Below are positions 1-9,740 of a DNA stretch of 52,500 nt, piece after piece. The notes beneath the pieces were generated by a model. That model was not told the DNA's origin. It saw nothing but the letters and a program-made list of their open reading frames with translations, and did no database searches. The stretch comes from Balamuthia mandrillaris. Its lineage: Eukaryota; Discosea; Longamoebia; Balamuthiidae. How positions within the stretch are numbered: position 1 is the first letter of the stretch; every line of letters starts with the position of its first letter. A program made the position numbers and the translations under genes. The DNA lies in NCBI GenBank assembly GCA_031835245.1, contig JAVKOQ010000311.1, positions 1-52,500 on the forward strand. Reading direction: 5' to 3'.

Positions 1-327
1 AGCACACCTATCAAGAACGTTTAAAGATGATAGCCGGTGGAGCAACCTATGCCGGACGTCCATGTGCGCACTTTTGATGGCGTCTCTCTGAAAAGGGAGA
101 AGAGGCTGGGAGGTTCGAGTGCGGAAGCGGGTGCGTGCTTGTTTGCGAGACTGCCGATCCGAACTTTAAGTTTCGAGTGCCACCCAAACAGTTCCTTTAC
201 TATGGCTCTGCTCTGGATTGAAGAAACAGAAAAAAAACGAACAACAAAAAAAAAGGAAATGTTTGATTTTTCATTGCATGTTTGAAATTAACCTTTGATA
301 TTTTATTGGACGTTTGATAAGTCATCT
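1..327. other. Upstream gap, no gene recognised
   Basis: No protein family is recognisable on either strand. An open frame from about 37 to 285 (+) shows no domain and mixed composition. The last 100 bases are A/T-rich and probably hold the promoter of the GATA-finger gene that follows. The 3' end of a gene lying left of the window cannot be excluded. Confidence 0.4.
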
Positions 328-1203
328 ATGTCAGATCACCAAACGGAGAATTTAACAACAATAAAAATATCTGCAAGAAAAGAAGCAAACGAAAAGGAGT
401 GCAGGAGCACCCCAAACACGTTTGAGCACCTTCCTGCCATAGCTTGGCCATCCATGGAACAACGGAACCAGCCGGAAGAGGTTGTGCCGGAACAAACACC
501 CCTCCAAGAAATGGATAAAGAAGGCGAAGCCGAAGAAGAAACATCAGAACAAAACACTTCAAAAGAAGAGGAAGAAAATGAAGAAGAAGAAGAAGAAGAA
601 AACAAACAGACTTCGCCACTACAAAAGCTCAAACCTCTTCGTGGCAGTGGCCGTCGCACCAAAATAAGCAGAGGTGGGGCGGTCAAGTACAAAGGCTACT
701 GCGAGAATTGCTTCTGCCTGGAGACGGCTCGCTGGCGGAAGGGCCGCCGGGGGGAGACCTTTTGCGACAAGTGCGGCTGGGCGGAGAGGGAGCACAAGTA
801 CGTGCTGATGGGCAACATGCGGAAGCAAGGCATGACCAGCGTCATCCTGGACATGCTGCACAACTCTGCCATCACCTTTGTGCTTCCTGCTCTCATGGGG
901 GATGGGGAGACGCAAAGGGCAGAAAGTGGTGCAACGATGTCTTCTTCTTCTTCTTCTTCCTCGTCAAGTGTAAAGGAAAGTAGTATGAGAGTGGAACACA
1001 AAGAGAAGAGAAATGAGGGAGAGGAAGAAGAGGAAGAGAATGACAGAGCAGACGAACTCCGGCCTCTGAGGAAGAAACGGAAGGAAGACAATGCATCTGG
1101 AAAAGAGGACAAAGAAGAAGAAGACATAAAAGACGAAAGTAAAGATGCATCACAGGAGCATTCATCATTGGCTGTTGCAACACCAACGACATCACCACAA
1201 TGA
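328..1203 (+). CDS. GATA-type zinc-finger acidic protein
   Basis: Single-exon gene of 291 residues from the first in-frame ATG at 328; the frame is open further upstream but without an ATG. The only domain is one zinc finger at residues 125-149: Cys-x2-Cys-x17-Cys-x2-Cys, with a central TARWRKG and a C-terminal CDKCG, the spacing and pattern of a GATA finger. GATA fingers bind short GATA-like DNA sites or partner proteins in the nucleus, so a transcription-regulator role is likely but inferred. The finger is flanked by Glu-rich stretches (a poly-Glu run around residues 80-92 from GAA repeats) and followed by a poly-Ser run and a very acidic/basic C-terminus. No second finger and no membrane segment are visible. 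The exact target and process are unknown. The family call is fairly secure; the role is not. Confidence 0.72.
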   Translation: MSDHQTENLTTIKISARKEANEKECRSTPNTFEHLPAIAWPSMEQRNQPEEVVPEQTPLQEMDKEGEAEEETSEQNTSKEEEENEEEEEEENKQTSPLQKLKPLRGSGRRTKISRGGAVKYKGYCENCFCLETARWRKGRRGETFCDKCGWAEREHKYVLMGNMRKQGMTSVILDMLHNSAITFVLPALMGDGETQRAESGATMSSSSSSSSSSVKESSMRVEHKEKRNEGEEEEEENDRADELRPLRKKRKEDNASGKEDKEEEDIKDESKDASQEHSSLAVATPTTSPQ

Positions 1204-1798
1204 CTTATTTCATCATATGAAAATGAAAAAAAGCGTGATGGATGCAACTGCGAAGAGGCGGCGCGGGACCGCCGGTAATGCCCCCACCCAAACGTGTGTC
1301 AAAGAATCCTTTTGTGCTTTGCTCTCTCTCTTCTGCCTTCTCTCGTTTCTGCTGTCCTCTCTCTTCTCCTCTCTCTGTCCTCTCCCTTATCCTCTCTCAT
1401 GTCATCTCTCCTGTCCTCTCCCATCTCCTCTCTCCTGTCCTCGATCTCCGCGTCGATCGTGAGCGATCAATAACCAACGTGGCAAATAACGATTGGCTGA
1501 TTTTTTCGGTTCATTAATTTCTGGATAAATGTGACTTGTCGACAGACAACAAAATATTAAATCAAAGAAAAAAGTGGTTCTACAATAGAAAGACGTCGAA
1601 GCAGAGAGAGAGAGAAGCGAGAAAAGGTGACCTTCCTTGGATTGCCTATCCGGAACAAAGGCGCTTGTTACAACGGTTCTTTGTTGTTTTTCAGCTACTA
1701 CGCTTTTTTTTTTTTTTTGAAGGTATTTTTTTTGATTTTTTTCTTTTTCGGGAAACTAATGGATTTTATATCATCTTTGCCTTTTAAGATTGGAAGAA
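1204..1798. other. Intergenic, pyrimidine-rich
   Basis: Holds a CT-rich simple-sequence stretch (about 1320-1445), the palindrome TGTCGACA at 1537-1544, and T-rich sequence before the ArfGAP start. No gene is supported; short open frames here are made of Leu/Ser repeats translated from the CT tract. Confidence 0.55.
1537..1544. promoter_or_regulatory. TGTCGACA palindrome upstream of ArfGAP gene
   Basis: Perfect 8-bp palindrome about 255 bp before the ArfGAP start codon. The same octamer occurs in four other intergenic gaps of this window. A role as a transcription-factor site is an inference from recurrence and position only. Confidence 0.3.
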
Positions 1799-4700
1799 AT
1801 GTCGCTACGTCGCAAAAAGAACAACAACAAGGGGAATAATAAGCCTTCCATCCTTCCCCACGCTCACGACCCTTTTGCCTCTTCTTCTGCTTCTTCCTCT
1901 CCTTCCTCAAGCGGCACGAACATTGTTCACTTTCCTCCTTCGTCTGCCTCTTCTGCCTCTTCTTCTTCTTCTTCTTCTTCTTCTTCTTCTGCTCAGCAAC
2001 CACAGCAACAACGAAGCAGAGCACCGAGCGCCCCAGCGCCTGCTGTCCGTGGCCCTTCTCGCGTGCGTAAAATCAAGCCCAAGGCCTCCGTCATCGCCTC
2101 CGCTACTGCAACAAACGACCACGGCGAAGAGATAATTGTAGGCCAAGAGACCGCCATTGCTACTGATTCGGACGCTCAAAGCACAGAAAATGAGGCAGCG
2201 GGAGAGGAGGGCGAGCAAACCAAACTAAAACAGAAAGCGGAAGACCTTGCCTCTGCTGCTGCTTCTTCTTCTTCATCTGTTGAAAGCGGAGAAGCAGCAA
2301 AAGAAGAAGAAGAGGGACCCCAACTACGAGAACAAGCACCACAAGAAGCAAAGGCGTCGTCGCCAAGGAATCCTCCTCCAAAGGTGCCGCCGCGAGAACG
2401 GACCACAAAAGCGACAGAGTATCACAAACAAACCAAAAATAATGCTCCCTCCACGCTATCTATGCCATCGCTCTCTGCTGCGCCCAATGAAGTGAGAGAA
2501 GAAGCACTTCAGCGGGATGCTCTTACTGCTCGTGATAGCGATAGGAATTCTGTTGTGGATAAAGATGAGTGGCTGCAGCAGTTGCTGCGGCTACCTGAAA
2601 ACGCTGTTTGTGCTGAATGCTCCCGTTCAGGTTTGTTTCATTCGTGGTGTCACAATTGTGTTCATTTTTTCAGTTTTGCATTTAGCTCTTTCGCCTGTTC
2701 ATTTCCTCTTTGTCTTTGTCTTTGTCTTTCTCTTTCTCTTTCTCTTTCTCATTCTCATTCTCTTTCTTTTCTGTCTTTTCGTTTTCATATCTTATTTTAC
2801 TGCTCTTAAACAGATCCGCGATGGATATCTTTTGGGGACAACTTTGCTGTTACTATTTGCATAGGTTGTGCTGGTCACCACAGAAGCCTCGGCACCCACA
2901 TCGCTCGCATTCGTTCCATCGATCTTGATAAGTGGGATGAAGAACAGCTCAGCGTAAGCATTCTCTTGTTTCTGTATTTTTTAACGTTTCTTTTCTTTTG
3001 TTCTAAGTTGTTCTAAAACGGTGCTCATTTTCAGCTGTTGGCAATTGGAGGCAACAAGAATGCAAATGCGTTTTATGAAGCCTTTATCCCTCCTGAACAT
3101 ACCAAACCTACTCCTTCCTCCACTCCAGAGTACGTCCTTGTTCTTCTTCGTTATCATCTTCATGCTCTTTTTCTCTCTTGCATGCGTGCGCGCTCGCACA
3201 GCTTGTTCAAAAAAATTTAAGCATCCGTACTAATAGCAAGAGTTGAGCGCACATAAACCATCGATTGTTTATTGTGCTATTCAATGAAACTCTTGTTTCA
3301 ACTCGGATAAAAGCACAAAAGCAGCATATTCCTATCGCAGATGAGCTTTTTTCCTGAACTGCTCTTTTGTTCATTTTTTCTTGCTGTAACATCCTTTCTC
3401 GTTCTAAACCTCAATTTTTGTTTATTAGTTGTGTTTGTGTATGTGTTCTTTTTTTCAGTCAGTGACGAACTAATCTCATCATCGCTTGCAGAGAATGTAA
3501 ACAATGGGTAGAATGGAAGTATCGTGACAAAATGTTCATGGCAGATTTGCCCGTTCTTTCTCTTCCATTACCTCCTCCTCCACCTGGCGTCCCGGACTCA
3601 GATTCTGCCTCTCCTTCTTCAACATCTACTACTTCATTTGAAAAAGGAGAAGTCTGCCAAGTGTACTTGGAACAAGAAGCCCGTTGGTGCGAAGCTGTTA
3701 TTCGTTATGTCACAAGGGATGGTAAATACGTGTTACGTCTTCAATCCGAAACTGGTGGTGCTTTGATTCAAGCGATACCTCAGCATCTTCAAAAACTTGA
3801 ATCCGCCGCTTCTCCTGCTTCTCCTTCTTTGGATGCAGAAAACAAAGTAAAGAAACCTGCTTTGTTACCAAAACCAGCTCGATACGTATCTCCACCTCAC
3901 TCTAGGACTTCTTCGATGGACGAAGGAAATTCTTTCCCTGCTCTGGCTTCTCCCTCTGGTTCATTCTCTTCTTTGCCGTCCTCTCCTTCATCCTCTTCTC
4001 CCTCTTTGACGACGATACCTCCACTGGGGGGAATGGGATCATTGGAGCTGGATGCTGTGGGTCCGTATGAGCCTCATCCAGTGGCAGTCGGTGCTGTCAC
4101 TCCACCAATGTCTCCTCGTACTAGCGCTCAATTTCTTATTCGTAATACTTTCCTTCTCGCTCAACCTCTCTCATAATATGTAATGCTCCCATTCCTTACA
4201 CTCAATCCCTTTCTTTTTGTATGCAGAGAGTAATACCAAAGATGGAGAAGGAACTCTTTCTCGGCTCTCCCCGCCAAGAAATGCAACAATAGAAGAAACT
4301 CTTCATTCTGCTTTTAGTCATGAAGACGTGCCTCGACGCAACACAGCCCTCGGTGGTAGTTTGATTGGTTAGTTGTTTAATTTTTGTTTTCTCATTCTCG
4401 TTCTAAGTTATTCTTTCTTCTTCTCATTTCAGAGAAAGGAGTGAGCACACCTCCAGCAGGATCAGGAATGCACGGCAGTCGCAACGTCTTTGCTCCTCTT
4501 CCAGCAGGAACTGCCAAGTCCATGTCTTCCGTCGCAAAGGACATGCGTCCTCCTCTTCCTCCTAAGCCTGCCGAGCTCCGCAACGAAACAATTGGTTCAT
4601 CAGTCGTTGCACCACCAGGAAGACCCACAAGACCCTCTGCCGCGAGAAGACCAGCTGGAAGTGGGGTTGGCGGTGGAAAATATTCCACGATGAGACTTCC

Positions 4701-6036
4701 AAGTCGTTCTGCCGAGGCGTCATCTTCTTCAGAACAGGTAATTTTTCCTATCCTCTCTTTGGTTCGAATTTTGCTGTTTAACATGGTGTTTTTTTTTGTT
4801 GTTGTTGTTGTGCTACAGTTAATGATGCACCAGAAAAAAACGCAAGAAGAGATGGAAGAAATTCTTCTTGCCACATTTTCCAAACGAAAGGCTTCCCCTT
4901 CTTCTGATTCTCCTTCTCCCTCTTCTCCCGCTTCCTCCTCCATATCTTCTCCTCCTCCTCTTCCCACATCCAAATCTCCTACTTCTTCCCCTTCTTCTTC
5001 CCAGGTTCGCCCTTCTCTCCCAACACGTGGTTCTGCTTCTTCTGCCAGAGCTTCCACTCTTCGACCCTCCAGACAGAACAAAAGCTCTCCTTCTTCATTG
5101 ATGATGGATCTTGATCCTTCATATCGCTCTCGTTTTGCTACTGATGCCCCTCCAGCAATGCTTCACCAGAACAACAATCTGCATGATAGCAGCGGAGGGA
5201 GCTCTTCTTCGGAGGAAGGATCAGCCATTAAACCTGAGTTTCACAGCGCAGAGGATGAGTTGGCATTCCTCAAGATGAGAATGGCGGAACTGCAAAAGAA
5301 GATAGATGAGAAGAAGAGCAAGAGAAAGAAAGGAGGAAGATTGAACAAACTGAGAAAGAAGAAAGGAAGTACAAATGAAGAACAACATCAGAGTGAAGCT
5401 GGTGAAGGAGAAGAATCTTCATCAGTGGAAGGTGGTGCAACAACGAATAAGGAGAAAGAGAAGAACAACTTGAACAAAGCGGCGTTGAATAAGACGTTCA
5501 AGAAAGTGGGAGAATTTACGGGAATGAGAAAGCATTTGACGGAGGAGGAGAAGCAAAAGAGAGAGAAGAAGAAAGAGGAGAAGAAGAGGGTCAAGAAACA
5601 ACTCCTAGAAGACAAGAAAGAGAAGAAAGCCAAGCAGCTCTCCGAATCTTCTCCTTTCCCACAATCGAATTCCGTGGAAGACGCCAACAACAAAGAGAAA
5701 CCTTACTTTGGCAAACAGCTCAGCAGGACCACCTCTCTGCTCTTCCAACGGACCAAACAGACCACCAAAAAGATGGGCAAGAAGAAGCAGAGCAGCCAAA
5801 GCGACGACGAGGCCGAAAGCAGTCGACGAGTGAAGAAAGTGCCAAGAGAGAGCAAGCAAGGCTCCTCGTCTTCTTCTTCTTCGGTGGCTGTGGCTGCCGC
5901 CGCGGCGACTGTTGGCGCCGTGACTGCTGCCGTGGAGAAGGAGAGCGAAGAGACAGAGAGAGAGGCGGTCATCGAACAAGAAGAAGAAACGGAGCAAGCC
6001 GACTCGAACGAAGCTGAAGGCCTTGTTGTTGTATAA
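1799..6036 (+). CDS. ArfGAP-domain protein with Tudor-like segment
   Basis: Seven exons give 1,126 residues: 1799-2630, 2814-2953, 3035-3129, 3492-4141, 4227-4367, 4433-4737, 4819-6036; all junctions are GT-AG and phases agree. The ArfGAP zinc module spans about residues 258-380: Cys271, Cys274, Cys293, Cys296, then GHHRSLGTH with the likely arginine finger Arg301, followed by the DKWDEEQL and GNKNANAFYE family signatures. It should stimulate GTP hydrolysis on Arf GTPases in membrane traffic. The second Cys pair is 18 residues from the first, two more than the usual 16. Residues about 405-458 (GEVCQVYLEQEARWCEA and on) resemble a Tudor/Agenet barrel. The rest is Ser/Pro-rich with poly-Ser, PPKPAE-type proline motifs that could bind SH3 domains, and a long Lys/Glu coiled-coil C-terminus. 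The N-terminal 250 residues are low complexity. The ArfGAP call is strong; the Tudor call is tentative. Confidence 0.85.
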
Positions 6037-6361
6037 AAATAACACTAATGAAAACTTTCCGCAGGGAAAATTGGTGTCGACAAGGACTGCTTCAAACCCT
6101 AGGCCACCGCATAATATGTTGTACACATCTATTAGATAACATCCAAACCGACCTTCATCCAATGATCATATTAGAGTGGGGGTAGCCCGTTTCAAGGGTC
6201 GATCCGACGGAAAACTATTATCTAAGCCCTCCTTTTTACCTACGAGAAAATGACGTCACGCCCCAATCATTATTTTATTATTTTTGATTTCAGCGCAAAG
6301 AAAAAAAAAATAATAAAAAAAGGCAAAGCTTAGCAAGCCGAAAAAGGGGGAGGAAAAAAAA
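6037..6361. other. Intergenic gap between ArfGAP and VIT genes
   Basis: No gene is seen. It contains the TGTCGACA palindrome at 6075-6082 and an A/T-rich stretch just before the VIT start (6260-6360), which probably serves as its promoter and 5' leader. Confidence 0.5.
6075..6082. promoter_or_regulatory. TGTCGACA palindrome upstream of VIT gene
   Basis: Second intergenic occurrence of the octamer, 280 bp before the VIT start and 39 bp after the ArfGAP stop. Function is inferred only from recurrence. Confidence 0.3.
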
Positions 6362-6689
6362 ATGTACACGGACAGCAGGCCGGTCGTGCGTGGGGGTGGC
6401 GGCAGGGACAGCGGCCCAAGAGGAGGGGGCGGGGGACCCTCCTACCACAGAAACCTCACGGGCCTCTATGGGCTCAACAGGAACACCCAACGACGATTTC
6501 CCATGGCCCTGGGCAGCGTGGCGATTCGCGCCCGCGTCTTGGACCTCTTTGGGCGCGTGCAGGTGGAGCAGGTCTACACCAACAACGACGAGCACCCCGT
6601 TGACGCTACGTAAGTCTCGCTCCTCTTCTTCGTTTTTTTTTTTGTCTTTTGCAAACACCACCAATCTTTTCACTCATCTTTTGTCATCT

Positions 6690-6728
<39 letters not shown>

Positions 6729-9196
6729 GTTTTTGTGATTTTGTGTGATGTTTCAAAAGCTATTTTTTCACAGTGCCATTGAACTCGGCTGTGACCTCTT
6801 TTAACGCTGAGATTGAGGGCGGCAGACAGGTCTCCATCAAGGTGATGGAGAACGAGGAAGCCCTTACGGCCTACCAACTCGAGGACGCGCTCCACAACAG
6901 CGCCATCTATAATGCCCCACCTGGCGAGGAGGCTAGACCAAATGTCTTCACCGCTTGTATTGGCAGCATTCCTTCTGGTTCCTCCTCTTCTTCTTCTTCC
7001 ATCTCTTCTTTTCTTCAACCCAGTCGCTTACTCAACTTCCACTCCTTTTGCTTTGCTTGCTTGTTTACGTATTTTTTTTTGGACGGTCACCAAAATAGGA
7101 CACAAAGCAACGATCAAGCTGACCTATATCACCGAACTCGCCTTTGAAAAAAGAGAGCGCAAAGGTGCTCGTCAACCGGCCGTTCCTCACAACGTTGCCC
7201 CCAATTCTGGTCGTCGCATCAAGTTCAGCCTTCCCTCTCGCCTTGCCCCCAAGCCCAAGAAACCAAGTTCTTCCTCCTCTTCTTCCAGTTTCTACGACAA
7301 AGGCCGCACGCCTTCTCTGAAGCTCTTTGTGGATGTTCAGTTGGAAATGTCGGAGCGCATTCAAGGAGTTGCGGCCAATCAGCCCATTTCGTTGGGGCTT
7401 AAGAGCGAGAAAACAGGGAGAGTGACTGTTGGAGGAGGCTCCTTGGTAAAAGGCTTCAAGCACGATTTTGGGCTGTACATCTCTTTGACCAAGCAGCAAA
7501 GCAATCGTTGCTATGCTCTATTGGAAGCGCCCCAAGAAGAGGGAGGAGCCTATACTGCTGTGCTTGTGGTATACCCAAAGGCCTTGATGCGCACTGCCGG
7601 TCCCTCTTCTGCTGAAAAAGACAATAAGAGGAAAGAAGACAAAGAGGGAGGAGAAGAAGAGGATAAAAAGAAAACGACAGCGGAGAAAGAAGAAAATAAA
7701 GGAGAAGGAGAGGATGAAGACGAGGAAGAGGAAGGAGGTGAGGAAGGGGAGGAGGATGGAGAGGGTGAAGAAGGAGAAGGAGAGGAAGGCGAGGAACACG
7801 GCGAAGCTGAAAAGTGGCGAGATGAGAAGCAAAGTGGAGGTGGAGCAGATCAAAGTGCCACCAATACTAGACAACCAAAACCAGCTCTGACCGATCTGCA
7901 TTTGGAGTGGACCACCAATGACGGCAGCCCGCTTTCCGCTTCCATCAAAGAGAAGATCAAGCATAGCTTCATCCCAACTTCTGTTATCCTCAATCGACCC
8001 GTTTTGTTGGTCCACTGCTCGTTGCCATTTGAAGCGTTTGGCCAATCCTCGAAAAACGACGAAGATAAGATGCTGAAAGTGACCATTGCGGGCGACTCCA
8101 CTCGTGGAGGAGGCAAAGTATCGCTGGACCTGGAGTTAAAGGCCAGTGACGCCCTTCGTAGCGAAAAATACGACGCTCTCTTGCATCAACTCTTTGCCAG
8201 GTCACTGGTGAGAGGCTTGGAAAGGTCTCTGGAGGACGGCAAGGCAGAGTGGGAGCTCAAGAAGGAGATCATCGAGTTGGGCATGAGGTACGGCCTCTCC
8301 TCTCGCTTCACCACATTTGTGGGAGTGGAACGGCAACAGCCTCCTGCTGCGGAAGAGGAGACCACCACTCCTGCTACTGTTGTGGAGAAGATAGTTCCTT
8401 TGAATGGACCAGCTTTTACCGAGGCCAGGAGATATCACGACTCTAGAGCTAGAGCTGGCAGAAGTGGAGGAGGAAGAGGAGGAAGGGGAGGATACGGTGG
8501 TGGCAGAGGAAGCGGCAGAGACAGTCGACGATTCGATGACCGTGGAGCATCAACACCCGGTAATGAGCAGCAGTACAACAGAGACACTGACTCTTATAGA
8601 GGAAGAGGAGGAGGTGGAAGAGGAGGCAGCGGCCGAGGAGGAAGAGGTGGAGGTAGAGATTTTGGTAGACGTGGAGGAGGTTATTCTTCTTCTTCTTGGG
8701 ATCAAGGCAGAAGAGGAACTAGAGGAGAGGAAGCTGCTTCTCCTCCTCCACCGAAAGAGCTCAAGGTCAGTGCTGCTACTGTCGAGGCTCTAATAGCGTT
8801 GAAGCCACAGCAGGATGTTCCCTATTGGAAGCTGGCGTCGCCGCTGGCAGCTGCCTTTGGGCTAAGCATCACTGACCTCACGGATGGCCTTATTGGTCTT
8901 CCTCTCAGCGACTTTGTGAGCAACATTTGGGCTACCGCTTTGGTATTGATCGCCTTTTGCGCTTTATCTCTCTCTGTCTCTGTTTCTCTCTCTCCCGCTG
9001 ACACGCAAAACATTTCTTTACACAGGTGTTGGCAGCCACACGCACCCTGAGCGAAGAGGAGAAAGCCAAATGGGCACAAGTCACCGAACCCGCCGAGCAG
9101 TGGCTGAGCGCCGAGGCCGAAAAGAACGTCCTGCACGACCTCAACCACTGGCTGACCAAAGCCAACGCCTTCCTCACCAAACGTCTGCGCCAGTGA
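6362..9196 (+). CDS. VIT-domain protein lacking VWA, with RGG boxes
   Basis: Four exons (6362-6609, 6760-6977, 7099-8942, 9026-9196) give 826 residues. The VIT domain lies at about residues 47-210: RARVLDLFGRVQVEQVY, the exon-junction stretch DATYFFTVPLNSAVTSF, PNVFTACIGSIPSG and TIKLTYITEL all match the vault/inter-alpha-trypsin pattern. In VWA5A, PARP4 and ITIH relatives a VWA domain follows. Here the pre-VWA strand region (to about residue 320) runs into about 80 residues of Glu/Lys/Gly (coding 7594-7850), and the usual post-VWA part resumes at TDLHLEW, with EIIELGMRYGLSSRFTTFVGVE near the end of that block. No MIDAS DxSxS motif is present. A Gly/Arg-rich RGG region (residues about 602-699) and an Arg/Gly-rich N-terminus suggest RNA binding, which is inference. 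The C-terminus (LSDFVSNIWATALVLAA and on) matches the family tail. Intron 1 ends at an A-rich AAAAG acceptor, chosen because it restores the VIT core. Confidence 0.82.
6694..6726. repeat. (TC)n microsatellite in VIT intron 1
   Basis: Pure TC dinucleotide run inside the first intron, part of a general pattern of CT-rich introns in this genome. Confidence 0.9.
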
Positions 9197-9740
9197 AGGC
9201 TTAAAAATTTAATTTTTTTAAAGGTGGTTTAGATTGATATTCGATTTGGTGGTCTCCATTTTTGATTATTCATTGGTGCTTTGAAAATTTGATCTGCGCT
9301 TCATTTTGATCCAAATGAACATCAATCTCATCACGCGTCCGTCCCATCTTTGGAAATGTTCCGTAAGGTCAATCTCCCCCCCTAACAAATGCAATGAGAG
9401 AACAAAACCCCCCCTTTTTTTTCTGGGAAAGCAAACCGCCGCCGCGAATACCAACAACGACAACAGAAAGGAAAGAGAACAAGCACTTTTTGTTGCACGG
9501 GGAGAGGGTGGGGGTCGAGTCGGGTCGCTGCTACGCAAAAAAAAAAACGGTGAGCTTAACAAAAGAGGTTCGTGTGGCATGCGTCGTTTCAGCTCTTGCG
9601 TTTACTCAAAACAATTAAACAGTAGAAGCTAGTTACGCGGTCGTCGAGCTACACCGTTGGAAGTGGAAAGAAAAAAAAAAGGAGGCACTCAGTTTAACAA
9701 GCCACTTGGAACACGTAGCACACCTTAAAACAACAGCAAC
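9197..9740. other. Intergenic gap, no gene seen
   Basis: T- and A-rich sequence with short homopolymers. Short open frames on both strands show no family signal or coding-like composition. It presumably carries the terminator of the VIT gene and the promoter of the two-TM gene. Confidence 0.5.

Noticed and set aside
4392-5081. Antisense open frames of 180-230 codons opposite the ArfGAP, two-TM and SAM genes
   Set aside because: They consist of Leu/Ser/Phe or Glu-rich repeats, the complement of Glu/Lys/Ser-rich coding sequence, and show no domains.
6160-6215. A possible tRNA between the ArfGAP and VIT genes, from a GGGTCGATCCG stretch
   Set aside because: No acceptor stem or D arm could be matched, and the B-box consensus is only partly met.
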